From Calvatia gigantea (taxonomy: Eukaryota; Basidiomycota; Agaricomycetes; Agaricales; Lycoperdaceae): DNA of 64,000 nucleotides. Made by a program: the position numbers and the translations under genes. Positions 41,261-52,969 of this stretch are shown here, piece after piece; positions within the stretch are counted from its first letter, which is position 1; each line of letters opens with the position of its first letter. The notes beneath the pieces were generated by a model. The model was given only the letters and a program-made list of their open reading frames with translations. It was not told the origin of the DNA and searched no databases. Location of the stretch: NCBI GenBank assembly GCA_025093985.1, contig JACAAK010000021.1, positions 1 through 64,000 on the forward strand, in the 5' to 3' direction.

Positions 41261-44200
41261 TCCACCCCCCTTCCAAAATCGCAGCATCTCGGTGTGTGGT
41301 GTTGGATTGGTTGGAAAGGAAGTGAGCTGAAAGTAAGTGTGCAGATGAGGTGAGGGGCGCCAGGATGTTTGTGGTAGAACTCCTGGACTAATTCCAGAGT
41401 GTGGACTCCATCTGCTAGCTCCCACGAGTTGTGTTCCATTCTGAAGCCTTTCCACTTGATGAGGTATTGAAGTCGTTTTCGGTGGATGCAGCTGTTAAGG
41501 ACTTCTTCAACCTTCCATTCCTCTTCTTTGTTAACGATGATGGGATTGGGTGGAGGTTTCATGCGGCAGTTCTTGATCGGATTGGGTAGTGTAGGTGTGA
41601 GTTTAACAACATTGAAAACCAGGTGGAGGCGTTGCATGGAGCAGAGGAGGTGAAGACAGTAGGTGTTAGTGTTGACCTGCTTGTCTATGATGTACAGTCC
41701 AAGGCATTGGTGCAAAAGCTTCCTCAATGGGCGGGTGGTCTGGATGTTGTCTGCTTCGAGGTAAACTCTGTCGCCTGGTTGGTATACAGGTGTGGGTGTA
41801 TGTCATTGGTTGTAGTAGCGGGTTATGTCATCTTTTGCCTTGACCAGTGCAGATTTTGCTTCCTCTAGTGTTGACTCCATTCACTTTGTAAACTTGTTCA
41901 CCGATTCGATCTTCAAGGGCGGCTAACGCTGCTCAAATCCCATGCATGGGTGACATCCAGTGTCTAAGAGGAAGGGGGAGTGTTGGGTAGAAGCATGGAC
42001 GTAGTTGTTGTGCTGGAATTCCACGAGTGGGAGGAGGTTGTGCCAGTCATTCTGTCACTCATTTACAAAGAGGTGGAGGTACTGATCAAGTTCCTGGTTC
42101 ACCTGCTCTGTCTGCCCATCAGTCTGCAGATGCCAGGCAGTTGAGGCAGCCATCTTGATCCCCAGGAGTCGGTAAAGCTCTTTTGTGAATGCAGTGATGA
42201 ACTGTGGTCTGTGGTCTGAAACAATGGCATTGGGGAGTCCATGGAGTTTCCAGACATTGTGTAGGAAGAGCCGTGCTGTGCCTTCGGCTGAGACAGTGGT
42301 GTGGGTTGGGATGAAGTGGGCTCGTTTAGAGACAGAGTCTACCACTGTCATGACAGCATCGTAGCCTGCAGATTCCGGGAGTTTGACTACAAAATCTACA
42401 CTCAGTGTGTCCCAGCAGGCTTCAGGGATGGGGAGTGGATGGAGTTCTCCTTGTGGGAAACGGCGGATGGGCTTGGTGCACATACAGAGATCACAGGTAG
42501 AGATGTACTGACCAATATATTGAGCCATCTGGGGCCACCAGTAGTTGTGGGAGATGAGTTCTAATGTTTTCCATTGCCCAGCATGTCCTGCGATCTTCAT
42601 GTCGTGGTGGAGAGCCACTATCCTTCACCTAAGATCAGAGCCCATTGGGACATAGATCTTCCCTCCTCGGAACAGGAGTAGACCATCCTGCTCTGTCCAT
42701 TCTGCACTCCTCACAGTCTTGGTGGATGACTGCTTAAGTTCCCATGCAGCTTTAGCGATTGCCTCCTCTTGTTCACCTACACAGTTTCCAGTGCAGATAT
42801 CCTTCAACAGGAGCTGCTCCTCTTCTTTCATCGAAATCCCTTCAAGTGCATGAATGGCAAAGAGTCCGTCAGGTAGGAGGGTGATGTTCTCATTGTCATG
42901 GGCTCCTGTGCCATAGTCAGCTCTGCAGGACAGCACGTCAGGTTTCCCCATAGTTTGGCCAGGACAATGGTGCAAGAGGAAATCAAAGCGGGAGAGTACA
43001 AGAGACCAGCAGGCTTGGTGATGGTTGAATTTCTTGGCAGACATAAAGTACTCTAGGTTTTTGTGGTCCATCCAGATCTCAATTTGGTGGCGCACACCTT
43101 CAAGGAAGTGTCTCCATTCTTCTAGTGCATGGATGATTGCCAGCATTTCCTTATTGTGGATCTCGTAATTTCATTTGACCACTGAGAGGAATTTCGAATA
43201 CAATGCCATCGGGTGCCATTGGTCCGAGTCCACTGCTTTCTGAGAGAGAACCATGCCCATTGCAAAGTCTGAGCTGTCTGCTTCGATACAGAAGGAAGCA
43301 GAGTTGTTGGGCAAGAGGAGAACTAGGGAGGAGGTGATTGTGTCCTTGAGTGCTTAGAAAGCCGTTTCTTCTGCAGCACCCCATTTCCACTTGGTATCTG
43401 CCTTGGTGAGGTCAAAGAGTGGGTGGGCTATGTAGGAGAAGTTACAGATGAAGTGGCAGTAGAAGTTAACAAACCCTAGGAATGCCTGTGTTTCCCCCAT
43501 GTTAGCCAGAGCAGGCCAGTCTCATACCCCTGTGACCTTGACTGGGTCCATCTCCACACTGTTCTCTGATATGATGAGGCCAAGATACTCAATGCAGGTC
43601 TTCTTGAACTCACACTTTTCAGGTTTAAGGAAAAGCTGGTGCTGTTCAAGAATTTGCAAGACCCAGTAGGTGACATCTCGGTGTTCTTCAATCATCTTCA
43701 TGAAGATCAGTATGTTGTCCATGTATACCACAATGACACCCTTCATGATGAGCTCACAGAAGATGTTGTTCATCATGGTTTGGAAGGTGGCTGGGCTATT
43801 GGTGAGGCTGAAGAACATGACCAGCGGCTTGAATAATCCACAATTTGTCCAGAATGCAGCCTTCCACTCATCACCCAGTTTAATCCATACATTATTGAAT
43901 CCCCATCAAACATCCAATTTAGTGAAGTACTTGGCTCCACAAAGCTGTGAAATAAGTTCGGGTATGAGCAGGAGAGGGTACTTGTTCTTCACTGTGATGG
44001 CATTGAGAGCGCGGTAGTCCTGGATGAGATGGAGGGATCCATCCTTCTTCTTGATGAAGAAGATAGGTGAGGCCATGGGGGATTTGGAGGGGTGGATGCG
44101 ACCAGATGAGAGGTTCTCCTGGATGAACTTGTCCAACTGCGACTACTCAGCAGATGAGAGCAGGTATACCTTGCAGCCCTTCGGATCAGTGCCTGGGATG

Positions 44201-45168
44201 AGCTCAATCATGTGGTCCCACAGTCAATGCTCTGGCAGTGTGTTGAAGGACTCCTTGGCGAACATGGTTTCAAAGTTGTGAAGGTAGGAGGGGACAATTT
44301 CCTTAAACCCAGTGGATGAGTCAGCTGACTGGGAGTTGCAGTGAAAGGCCTCAGCCAGCCGTTGGGATGTGGTACCCATTGCACGAATCTCTTCTGGACA
44401 TGGGAGGAGGTTGATAGTGAAGATTTGGTCATTGTCCTCATAGAGATCAGTGGGAGCGGGTGGCAGGATGGGTGAATCATCCTCTTCTTCCACTTCTTCT
44501 ACACAGGCAAGGAAGGAGCCCAGAGTGCAGACATGGATACAGTGGGTTTGGAGACAGCAGGTGCAGGCCTTGGCTTTAGCTTCAACTTTGCATTCTTCAC
44601 ACTTGGATGGGCATTGGGACATTTTGACTTCACCGGTCTGCCAGTTGATGTCAGGGTTGTGTAGTTTGAGCCAAGTGTATCCAAGGAGCAAGTCTTGGTG
44701 GCCAAGCCCAGTGACTGTGAGCAGGGAGCGTTCCGAGTGGTTGCAGTAGTGAAGGATGATGTCTACAACTTCCATTATCTGACTAGCCTCATTTTCCGAT
44801 CCATTGACATTGTAGACTATGAGCAGGCAAGAGAGTGTACAGGTGTTGAGTTTGTTGGTCCACACATAGTCTTGGTCAATAAAAGAGCCAGTTGCGCTGC
44901 TGTCCATGAGAGCACGTATGCTATGCCATTCTGCTGTGTCTGTAGTCTCCAGTTCCACTTGTAGCATAAGCGAGGTCCTGTGTTGGTCAAGTGTGGCTAT
45001 GATAGGTTTGAGCAGCAGGCATTTTTCCCATTTAGGACAGCAAGGTATTGAGGTTTTCTGTGGTACAGCTTTCAGTTTGGGTGCAGGTGAGGGCGAAGAG
45101 TTGTCTATTTCGTCTATGGGTAGTACACTGAACCTATTTACACTTTGTAGCGAGGGCACACATTCCAC
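41161..45168 (-). pseudogene. Element I pol
   Basis: Order from 45168 leftward. Protease: ALMDSSATGSFIDQDYV (active-site Gly changed to Ser) and LLLGYTWLKLHNPDINW. An unusual Cys-rich insert follows (KCEECKVEAKAKACTCCLQT). [22 protein letters not shown] and VYMDNILIF (Asp to Asn). RNase H: WMDHKNLEYFMSAKK. Integrase: HHCC finger (STCDLCMC), SVDFVVKLPES, IVSDHRPQF, QTEQVNQELDQY. Chromodomain: EEEWKVEEVLNSCIHRKRLQ and LIKWKGFRMEHNSWE. The frame is continuous apart from stops, and its last codons run through the polypurine tract into the LTR, ending at 41161. Confidence 0.9.
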
Positions 45169-45284
45169 TTGCTGCTTTACAGAAAATCTGCTTCCTCAGC
45201 TGCTTGAGCTGAGTCCGCTGCTTCTCTCACGTCCTTCTTGGCTAGGAGTCTCATCAGGAGGTCATCCTCCTCCTCTGCAGTCAG

Positions 45285-45595
45285 GTGGTAGACGTCATGT
45301 CAGAGAGGGCATTCAGATTTGACATGCCCAACCTTCTTGCAACAGTAGCAAGTGGGGGGGAGCAGAGTGGGTTGGTGAGAGGCATTTACCTCCATAGGTG
45401 TAGGAGTATTGGGAGACAGTGTGGGTCGAATGGGTGGAGGTGGAGCAGTGACCAGTGGGAATGGGAGGGAATGGAGGGGTCTAGCTTTCAAGAGTGTCAG
45501 GTTAGAGCAGGTGGTGGCTTGGAAGGTGTCGTTGGCAGCTCTCGCCTGGTCAATGTGCTGGGCTGCTGTGTACCAGCCCTCAGTGTTATTGTCTC
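45285..45595 (-). pseudogene. Element I gag C-terminal part
   Basis: Encodes a Pro/Thr-rich linker and one zinc knuckle, CYCCKKVGHVKSEC. It is in a different frame from pol, with pol -1 relative to it as in A and D. The N-terminal part is lost at the LINE junction. Confidence 0.8.
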
Positions 45596-47705
45596 TTTTT
45601 TTTTTTTTTTTAAATCAAGGCTTGCGCCAATTTATAACGCGGTGCCCGATCACAGTCCATGTGTAGCAAAGTACAAAGACCCCAACTACATTGTCCGATG
45701 AGTTAAGAGTAATCTACCTTTCACAGACAGCCCAACCCAGCCCAAGCTGTACTAACCGGAGCTTTCCAGCCCAGCCCAAACCAAGTTGCCCCCTACTGAA
45801 TAAACCACCCCAGTCGCCCAAAATGCCCATCACACTGAGGAAGACCCAGTCACCCAGGTCTTGTGGTGTACACCCAGTAATGCACCGTCGCAGAGCGACG
45901 GTGCCCTGATCATCCCTCAAGAGGTGGGCCCAGCGGCAACGGCGGCCGAGCGCCCTCAGGGGGACAGGTATAGTCAGGAGAGCCAGCGCGAGGAGCCCCC
46001 ACTTGGAGCCACCTTACCCCCAACTTCCCAGGTGAAAGGGTATCAGCCCAGGCCTGGTCTAGAGTGACACAGTAGGCAGGGTAGCAACTCGAAGCGTCGC
46101 CTAGACGGCACCCAAGGAAGCAGCTTAGCAGGACGAACCCGCACTGCCACCCAGGGACCCCACCCCCGTTGTTTACACCTTTGCCCCCCGCAAAGCCCCC
46201 AACCAGGCCCAGGAAAGGAGCACCACTAGCCAAAGCCAGAAGCACCCCCCAGGGACCCCACCCCTGTTGCCTTGTGACTTCTCCACCTAGTAGGTCAGAA
46301 GACCAGCGACACCGCAGGGACCCCCCACGTGCGCCAGCTCAACCGATCCCAGCATCATCTGGTCTGAACGCAAAAGCTCCAGGGTTTGCATTCAGGAAGT
46401 CAATCAGCTCACAAATGGTCTGAGGAGGTCTGTCAAGCTCCCTCTTGTGGTTGGGACACCTGACAAATATGTGATAGCACCCCTCGAGAGCGGCACCACA
46501 CGAGCAGCCAACGCCTTCGTTAGGAAAGAATCGTACCCGGTACGACCCAATTGGAGCATGACCTGTGACGGCACGCACGGCCCTCGCACATAGTGAGTTA
46601 GAGCCGCTAACATGAGGGAGCCAAGGCCCACCAGAAAGGTAGGTCAGCTTCCCCGGAATAAATGGGTCTGCCCCGGAGGCAAGATCCATGTTGCTACGCC
46701 CCTTGTAAGAAGAGGTGGAGTACAGCTGATGCCATGACTCCAGACAATTGTCGACCGCCTCTCTGTGGAGGCGGGCAATAGAGGTGAACGGCCTCAGGCC
46801 ATAGGCGACCTGAGGGAACGAGGTGACATGCCGGTGCACAGCATGGTGGAACTCCCACTTCTCGGAAGAAGGGACAGTGAGGAACTCAATGCTCCTCTGG
46901 GGATCCCCAGAGAACCATCGCTTAAGCGCCACACACACTCCTTGGGACAGCATCTGCCCGGAGTGTGTAGACGGATCAACTGTGAGCTTCATTGATACAA
47001 TAGAATCAGTGAAGACGCGTATAAGCCTGACGTCATCCTGCTTAAGGGCAAAATGAACTCCAAGCGCAATGGCCATAAGCTCAGCATCAGGTGCTGTGAC
47101 TTGGCCTACCACACGAGTAATTTCCCTGAGACACTTGCGTTGGCGGTAGACATGGGCAGACGACACTGCCTGGAACTTGCCATGAAGCAGAAGACTTGCG
47201 TCCGTCACCATATGGACAATCCTGGGGTCCTCTCTGCACTCCCTAAGGTGTGCGTTGAGAGCATACATATGCTCAGGGTCAGTATTACTCTCTACATTGA
47301 GTTTCACCTCCATGAACGACACCTGGTCAGGGTGGCAGTCCATCAGGCGGTATCCGGGCTGATTAATTGAGGCCATAGGCTCAAATTCCTCGATGAGATT
47401 TACCAGGTTGGTATCAGCCTGGATTAAGGAGCCTTTAGTCTTCCCACAAGTAGCGGGAGACATAAGACCGATGGAGTGAGTATGCAACTTAGCAGACCTG
47501 GAATACTCAGGGCTCATAAGGGCCCTGAGGGGATGATTGGGTGACAGGGTCTTAATCCTGTAGTCCGATCTGACAGCAAGCTTCTGTATGTGAAGCTGGA
47601 TGGGTATGAGACCCACGAATGACTCTGCAGCCCCAGTAGGGGCAGTCCGGAACACACCTGTAATCTACAGGGCCGCCCGTCTCTGCATGACATTCAGGCT
47701 CTTAA
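45596..47705 (-). mobile_element. LINE alpha: 3' part of a non-LTR retrotransposon
   Basis: A T-run at 45596-45611 is the poly(A) tail of a minus-strand LINE. About 730 bases of 3' untranslated region (45612-46338) follow and are almost repeated at 58900-59705. Then comes the C-terminal part of ORF2 up to the LTR of Copia J at 47706. It is inserted in gag of element I. No RT core is present. Confidence 0.88.
46339..47705 (-). pseudogene. LINE alpha ORF2 C-terminus: RNase H and CCHC
   Basis: RNase H with MVTDASLLLHGKFQAVSSA, DAELMAIALGVHFAL and RVFTDSIVSMKL, carrying the Asp, Glu and Asp expected. At the C-terminus a Cys/His motif CSCGAALEGCYHIFVRC is of the kind seen at the end of LINE ORF2. 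The RNase H plus final zinc motif fits the Tad1-type LINEs of fungi (family knowledge). It is open for 438 codons; the upstream 50 bases carry a stop before the Copia junction. Confidence 0.85.
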
Positions 47706-48096
47706 TGTCAGGAGTGCTCCAGACAGTGTTAGATGGACTCTCCTGAGTCAGGGCTCCAAGGTTTGGTAGGACACTTGTGGAGTTGTCCAAGGAGATATGG
47801 ACTTGTACATAGAGATGTGGACTTAGAGCCACAATGGACGCTTTTGTGATCATGTGACTTGGTCACATGATGGTTGAACTTAGTTAGAACACCTGTGGAC
47901 GCTTTCTGGCTCTTTAGCCTCTTACAACAGTCCACAGGTGAGTAGGACAATTTTCTGTTTTGTACTCAGCCTCTTACAACAGTCCACAGGACTAGTGTTC
48001 AATAAAACGCGTTTTTCTCGAGATTCTCCCTATCAAGTCGCGTTGTTTCTTCAGTGTTAGGACTGCCAGACGTTCCCCTATGCGCCCCCTTCAACA
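47706..48096 (+). repeat. Copia J 5' LTR
   Basis: Starts TGTCAGGAGT and ends CCCTTCAACA. Contains two copies of CCTCTTACAACAGTCCACAG (about 47921 and 47971), a short internal direct repeat. AATAAAACGCG near 48000 resembles a polyadenylation signal. Confidence 0.93.
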
Positions 48097-48108
48097 GGTT
48101 ATGGGCCC
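48097..48108 (+). promoter_or_regulatory. Copia J primer-binding site
   Basis: GGTTATGGGCCC follows the LTR directly and is identical to the site at 2148-2159 and to Drosophila copia, which uses a half initiator tRNA-Met. Confidence 0.85.
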
Positions 48109-48280
48109 CACGCTATAACGCTCAAAAATGACGTGTCTTTCTCTGGTATCCATCCCTTGGCAACAACTCCTCTCTTCCTTCCTTTCCCCTGGGCTCCCTG
48201 CTGTCCCCACTGTCCTCCTACTGTCACCACACCTTCCTTCCATCATCCTCTCACTGCCACCACCATCCTAAACCTCCATC

Positions 48281-51200
48281 ATGTCTGCCTCACCCTCTTT
48301 CCCCAAACTCTCCTCCACCAACTATTCTACATGGGCTGGTGAAATGGAGGCCTGGCTGAGGGCTTCAGGTCTCTGGAGGCTAGTCTCTGGTCAAAAATCT
48401 CCTCCCTCTCTCCCCAGTCCACCCACTGCCCCTCAGCAAGCTGCTTATGACTCCTGGTTGTCCAACTCTGACAGGGCAGCTGGTTGGCTGTATCTCATGG
48501 TGGAACCTGACCAGAGAATCTATTTCAATGGCATTCAGGATGACCCTGTGAAGATGTGGGCTGCTCTACAGTCCATACACCTCCAGAAGCGTCCTGGGAT
48601 GAGGTTTAATGCCTATGATGACCTCTTCTCCATCAGGAAGCTTGAGGATGAGTCTCTCCAGTCTCTCATCAACAGGGTGGAGGATGCAGTGAAGACCATC
48701 AAGGACCTCAGGCCAAAAGACTTCACTCTGGACAAGCTGGATGAGGAGCTAGCTTCCATGGCTCTTATTCGGTCTCTCCCCTCTGAGGAATTCTCCTCCT
48801 TCACCTCCTCTCTCCTCCTCATGGACAAGCTGGACAAGGCCGCTGTTCACCAGGCCCTTGTCACTGAGGACATCCAACGTCGCCGACGCATGCAGGACTC
48901 TTCCCCTTCCTCCACCGCCTTCTCTGCTTACTCCTGGCCTCCCATTTCATCCACCTCGTCCAAGTCCTGTGACTTCTGTAGCAGGCAAGGCCATGAACTC
49001 AAGAACTGCCGGACTTATGAGGCTGCTCAGAAGAAGGCTCAGGCTGATGCTGAACAGCAAAAGCTGAATTTCTCATCCAGGAAGCGTCAGAACTGCGCCA
49101 AACTTGCTCAGGACACTCCTCAGGACGGGTTCCCTTCACCCTCACTGGATGGCGCCCAACAGGCTCATGAATTCGCTGGAAATGCAAGTTCTTTGTCCAC
49201 ATCTCCCTCTTCCCCTCTCCAGCTCGATGCTGACTTCCACTGGATTGCAGATACGGGGGCCACTTCTCATATGACACCACATCGCCACTGGTTCAAGTCA
49301 TACTCCCCTTATCGTACTCCCATTCGCCTCGCCGATAATTCTATTGTCTATTCAGCTGGTGTGGGGTCCGTGATATTTCAGCCAATTGTAGGTGGAAAGA
49401 GGGTGAAAGCAGTTGAGTTTTCCAGAGTCCTACATGTCCCTGATTTGCGCAGCAACCTCCTCTCATGTTTATATCTCACTCGCCATTCTGGCTTTAATAT
49501 CACCATTTCTTCCTCATCCATGACCTTTGTGCGAGGAGGCCAAACTCTCTTTGTTGCATCCATTAGTCCAAGTAACTCTGCCTCTCTTGACGGCACCACC
49601 ATGGCTTCTGAGTCTGCTTTCTACATCTCCACTCTCCCTGTCGACCTCTCTCTCTGGCACTGTCGCTTCATCCATCACAACTATGCTAATGTGAAGAAGA
49701 TGATCTCTCAAGGCTTGGTTACTGGTCTCACTCTGGAGTCTGATGCTTCTCCTGATCCTATCTGTGAGCCCTGCTTGGCTGGTAAGATGCACGCCCATCC
49801 ATTCCCTCCCTCTCCCAACCACAATCGCTCTCCCCTCGAGCTCATACACACTGACCTTCATGGACCACTCCCAGCTGCTACAGCACAAGGCTACTGCTAC
49901 TGGATCACCTTCATCGACGACGCTACGTGCTTTCAAGCTGTCTATCTGCTGAAGTCCAAGTCTGGAGCATTTGATGCCTTTATGACTTACAAGGCCTGGA
50001 CTGAGAACCAACTGGGGGTGAAGATATGTGTACTACAGGATGACAAGGGTGGAGAGTACATGTCTAATGCCTTTTTGGAGTTTACTAGGCGCTGTGGCAT
50101 TGAACGGCGCCACTCTACACACAATCAGCCTCAGCAGAACGGTCTTGCTGAATGGGCCAACCAAACTATGGGTGAGCGCATCACTGCTATGCTCTCTGAA
50201 TCTAGGCTTCCTCTGTCTTTCTGGGGTGAATGTCTCGCTTCTATGGTTCATGTCTGGAATCGCCTCCCTACATCTACTCTCCCTCACTCTACACTCTTTG
50301 AGGCCTTCTACAGTCGCAAACCTGATGTCTCTCATCTCAGGGTGTGGGGGTGTACTGCCTATGTCCATGTCCAGCGTGACAAACGCCACTCTCTTGCTCC
50401 TCACTTTGAAAAGTGTGTCTTCATTGGCTATCCTGCTGGCTACAAGGGCTGGAAGTTCTACAATCCCACTACCAAGGCCACCAGGATCTGTGAGAGAGCT
50501 GACTTTGATGAGAGGTACTTTCCTGGGACTCACACTGTGAGGACAAATGTCATACCCTCCTTTGCTAACCCTCCACCATCCCCTTCACAATCCTCAACTT
50601 CATCATTGCATATCTCACCACCTCCTTTGCCTATGCCTTTGCTACCTTTACCAGATGAGGGGGGTGATCTTAACCACTATCCTGCGCAGTCAGAACCTGA
50701 TCTACCTCCTCCTGATGTCTCTACGGCTCCTACAACTCCGCCAGCTAGCTCTACTCATCTGCCAAAGAATGACACTCCCTTCCATACTCCTTCTCCTGAT
50801 CTACCTTCAACTCCACCAGCTCCTCCTCGCACTCCAGTCCCTCCTAACCGTCCCAGATGCAGTAGCCGAGCTAGGAAACCTCCTAGTGAGTGGTGGAAGG
50901 TCAAACCTCTCCCTGCTTTGGAGGTATAGCCTGAGGACAACTCTGATGCTGCAGAGTATGCCTTTGAGGATGTGGAGTTTGCTGGAAGTGTCTCTGGACC
51001 TGACCCTCGCACCTATAAGGCTGCCATGAAGTGCCCTGATGCCTAAGACTGGTCTACTGCCTGTGATGATGAGATCTTTGCTCTGGAGTCCAACAGGACC
51101 TGGGAGATTGTTGAGCTGCCTCCTGGGAAGAAGGTGATCAACTCTGGCTGGGTCTTCAAGGTCAAGCGCAATCCAGATGGCTCTGTGGAGCGCTACAAGG

Positions 51201-52555
51201 CCCGTCTTGTTGCAAAGGGCTATTCTCAGCGCCCTGGCTATGACTACACTGAAGTCTTTGCTCCCACCTTCCGTCCTGCCTCCCTTTGCCTCATTATTGC
51301 CTTAGCTGCAAAAGAGGGCTTCAAAATGCAATCAGTTGACATCTCCTCTGCCTTCACCTATGGAGAGCTTGATGAGGAGATCTACATGGCCCAGCCTGAG
51401 GGGTATCACCAGGGCAGTTCTAACCATGTCTGCAGACTTACCAAGTCCCTCTATGGCTTGAAGCAAGCTGCCCGGCAATGGAACAAGAAGCTTTACTCTG
51501 TCATGGTCTCTATGGGCTACTCTTGTCTCCAGTCTGACAACTCACTCTACATCTATTCTAAGGGATCAGTCAAGGTGATTGTCCCAGTCTTTATTGATGA
51601 CATCACTCTGGTGTCCAAGGATGACTCTGCCATGAACTTGGTAGTCAAGGAGCTCTCCAAACACTTCAAACTTCGAGATCTTGGCCCTACAAGCTGGCTA
51701 CTGGCTGTACAGGTGAAGCAGGACTTGGCCAACCACACCATCTCCCTTTCCCAGTCACAATACATACAGGAACTCCTTGAGCGCTTCAAGATGGATGACT
51801 GCAATCCTGTGAAGACTCCTCTCAGTCCTGGTCTTGACTTCTCTGCCGATGTTCCTACTCCAGATGAGCAACAGGAGATGAAGTCCATTCCCTATCTCTC
51901 AGCTGTAGGTTCACTTCAATACCTTGCCACCATGACTCGCCCCGACATTGCCTATGCTGTCTCCTACCTTGGGAGATTCAACCACAATCCCTCACCCCGT
52001 CACTGGGCTGCTGTCAAGCACCTACTTCGCTATCTCAAGGGCACCATGGACTACAAGCTTGTCTACAAGGGTAACAACAACTCTGAGTTGTTCCAGACCT
52101 ATTCTGATGCTTCCCATGGCTCATGCAAGGCTACTGGACGTGCTACAGGTAGTTATGTGACCAAAGTGAGTAGTGCGGCTGTTGGGTGGTCCTCAAAGTG
52201 TCAGAGCTTTGTCACCCTGTCTTCTACTGAAGCCGAGTATGTTGCTGCTGTTGAAGGAGGCAAGGAGATCATGTGGATGAGGAACATCCTAACTGAGTTT
52301 GGCTATCCCCCTTCCCTTTCTTCCACTCTCTTTGTTGACAACAAGTCTGGGATCAGTGTGGCGAAGAACCCAGAACACCATGGACGCATGAAGCACCTGG
52401 ACTTGCGGTACTACTGGCTCCGGGATGCAGTGGCTGAAGACATCATTGATCCTGTATACATTCCCACTGATGAGCAACTTGCCGATATTCTCACCAAGGC
52501 TGTCCAACCCAAAACGATCTCATTTGCTGTTCCTATGCTTGGTCTCACTTGTTAA
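48281..52555 (+). pseudogene. Copia J polyprotein (gag, protease, integrase, RT, RNase H) with two stops
   Basis: A single frame of 1424 sense codons interrupted by only two stops, TAG near 50927 and TAA near 51044; both fit C to T in a Gln codon. Gag: LSSTNYSTWAGEMEAWL and zinc knuckle CDFCSRQGHELKNC. Protease: WIADTGATSHMT. Integrase: HHCC from LWHCRFIHHNY to CEPCLAGK, HTDLHGPLP, DDKGGEYMS, QPQQNGLAEWANQTM. A Pro/Ser-rich linker follows. RT (after the stops): WVFKVKRNPDGSVERYKARL, VDISSAFTYGELDEEIYM, FIDDITLVSKD (catalytic pair present). RNase H: YSDASHGS, SSTEAEYVAA, HLDLRYYWLRDA, ILTKA. All catalytic residues are visible. Confidence 0.95.
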
Positions 52556-52578
52556 GGACTGTCTGGATCAGGGGGGTG

Positions 52579-52969
52579 TGTCAGGAGTGCTCCAGACAGT
52601 GTTAGATGGACTCTCCTGAGTCAGGGCTCCAAGGTTTGGTAGGACACTTGTGGAGTTGTCCAAGGAGATATGGACTTGTACATAGAGATGTGGACTTAGA
52701 GCCACAATGGACGCTTTTGTGATCATGTGACTTGGTCACATGATGGTTGAACTTAGTTAGAATACCTGTGGACGCTTTCTGGCTCTTTAGCCTCTTACAA
52801 CAGTCCACAGGTGAGTAGGACAATTTTCTGTTTTGTACTAAGCCTCTTACAACAGTCCACAGGACTGGTGTTCAATAAAACGCATTTTTCTCGAGATTCT
52901 CCCTATCAAGTCGCGTTGTTTCTTCAGTGTTAGGACCGCCAGACATTCCCCTACGCGCTCCCTTCAACA
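52579..52969 (+). repeat. Copia J 3' LTR
   Basis: Identical to the 5' LTR over roughly the first 190 bases, then 8 substitutions (7 transitions). It ends CCCTTCAACA, directly followed by LINE sequence TAACCGACAT. Confidence 0.95.

Larger units (their letters stand above)
40923..45595 (-). mobile_element. Element I: Gypsy chromovirus of a further family, 5' end lost to a LINE
   Basis: 3' LTR 40923-41260, then minus-strand pol (chromodomain, integrase, RNase H, RT, protease) and a gag zinc knuckle, cut near 45595 by the poly(T) end of a LINE. The probable left duplication is GGAAC (40918-40922). It differs from A and D in LTR, polypurine tract and protein sequence. Confidence 0.9.
47706..52969 (+). 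mobile_element. Copia J: nearly intact Copia retrotransposon
   Basis: LTRs 47706-48096 and 52579-52969 (391 bases each) differ at 8 positions, about 2 percent, so this is one of the youngest elements here. It has a PBS, a polyprotein frame and a polypurine tract (GGGGGG at 52571-52576). The flanking pentamers CTTAA and TAACC do not match. LINE sequence lies on both sides but is not contiguous across the element (see findings). Confidence 0.95.

Noticed and set aside
47706..52969. Simple insertion of Copia J into one LINE
   Set aside because: The flanking pentamers do not match and the LINE is not contiguous across J.
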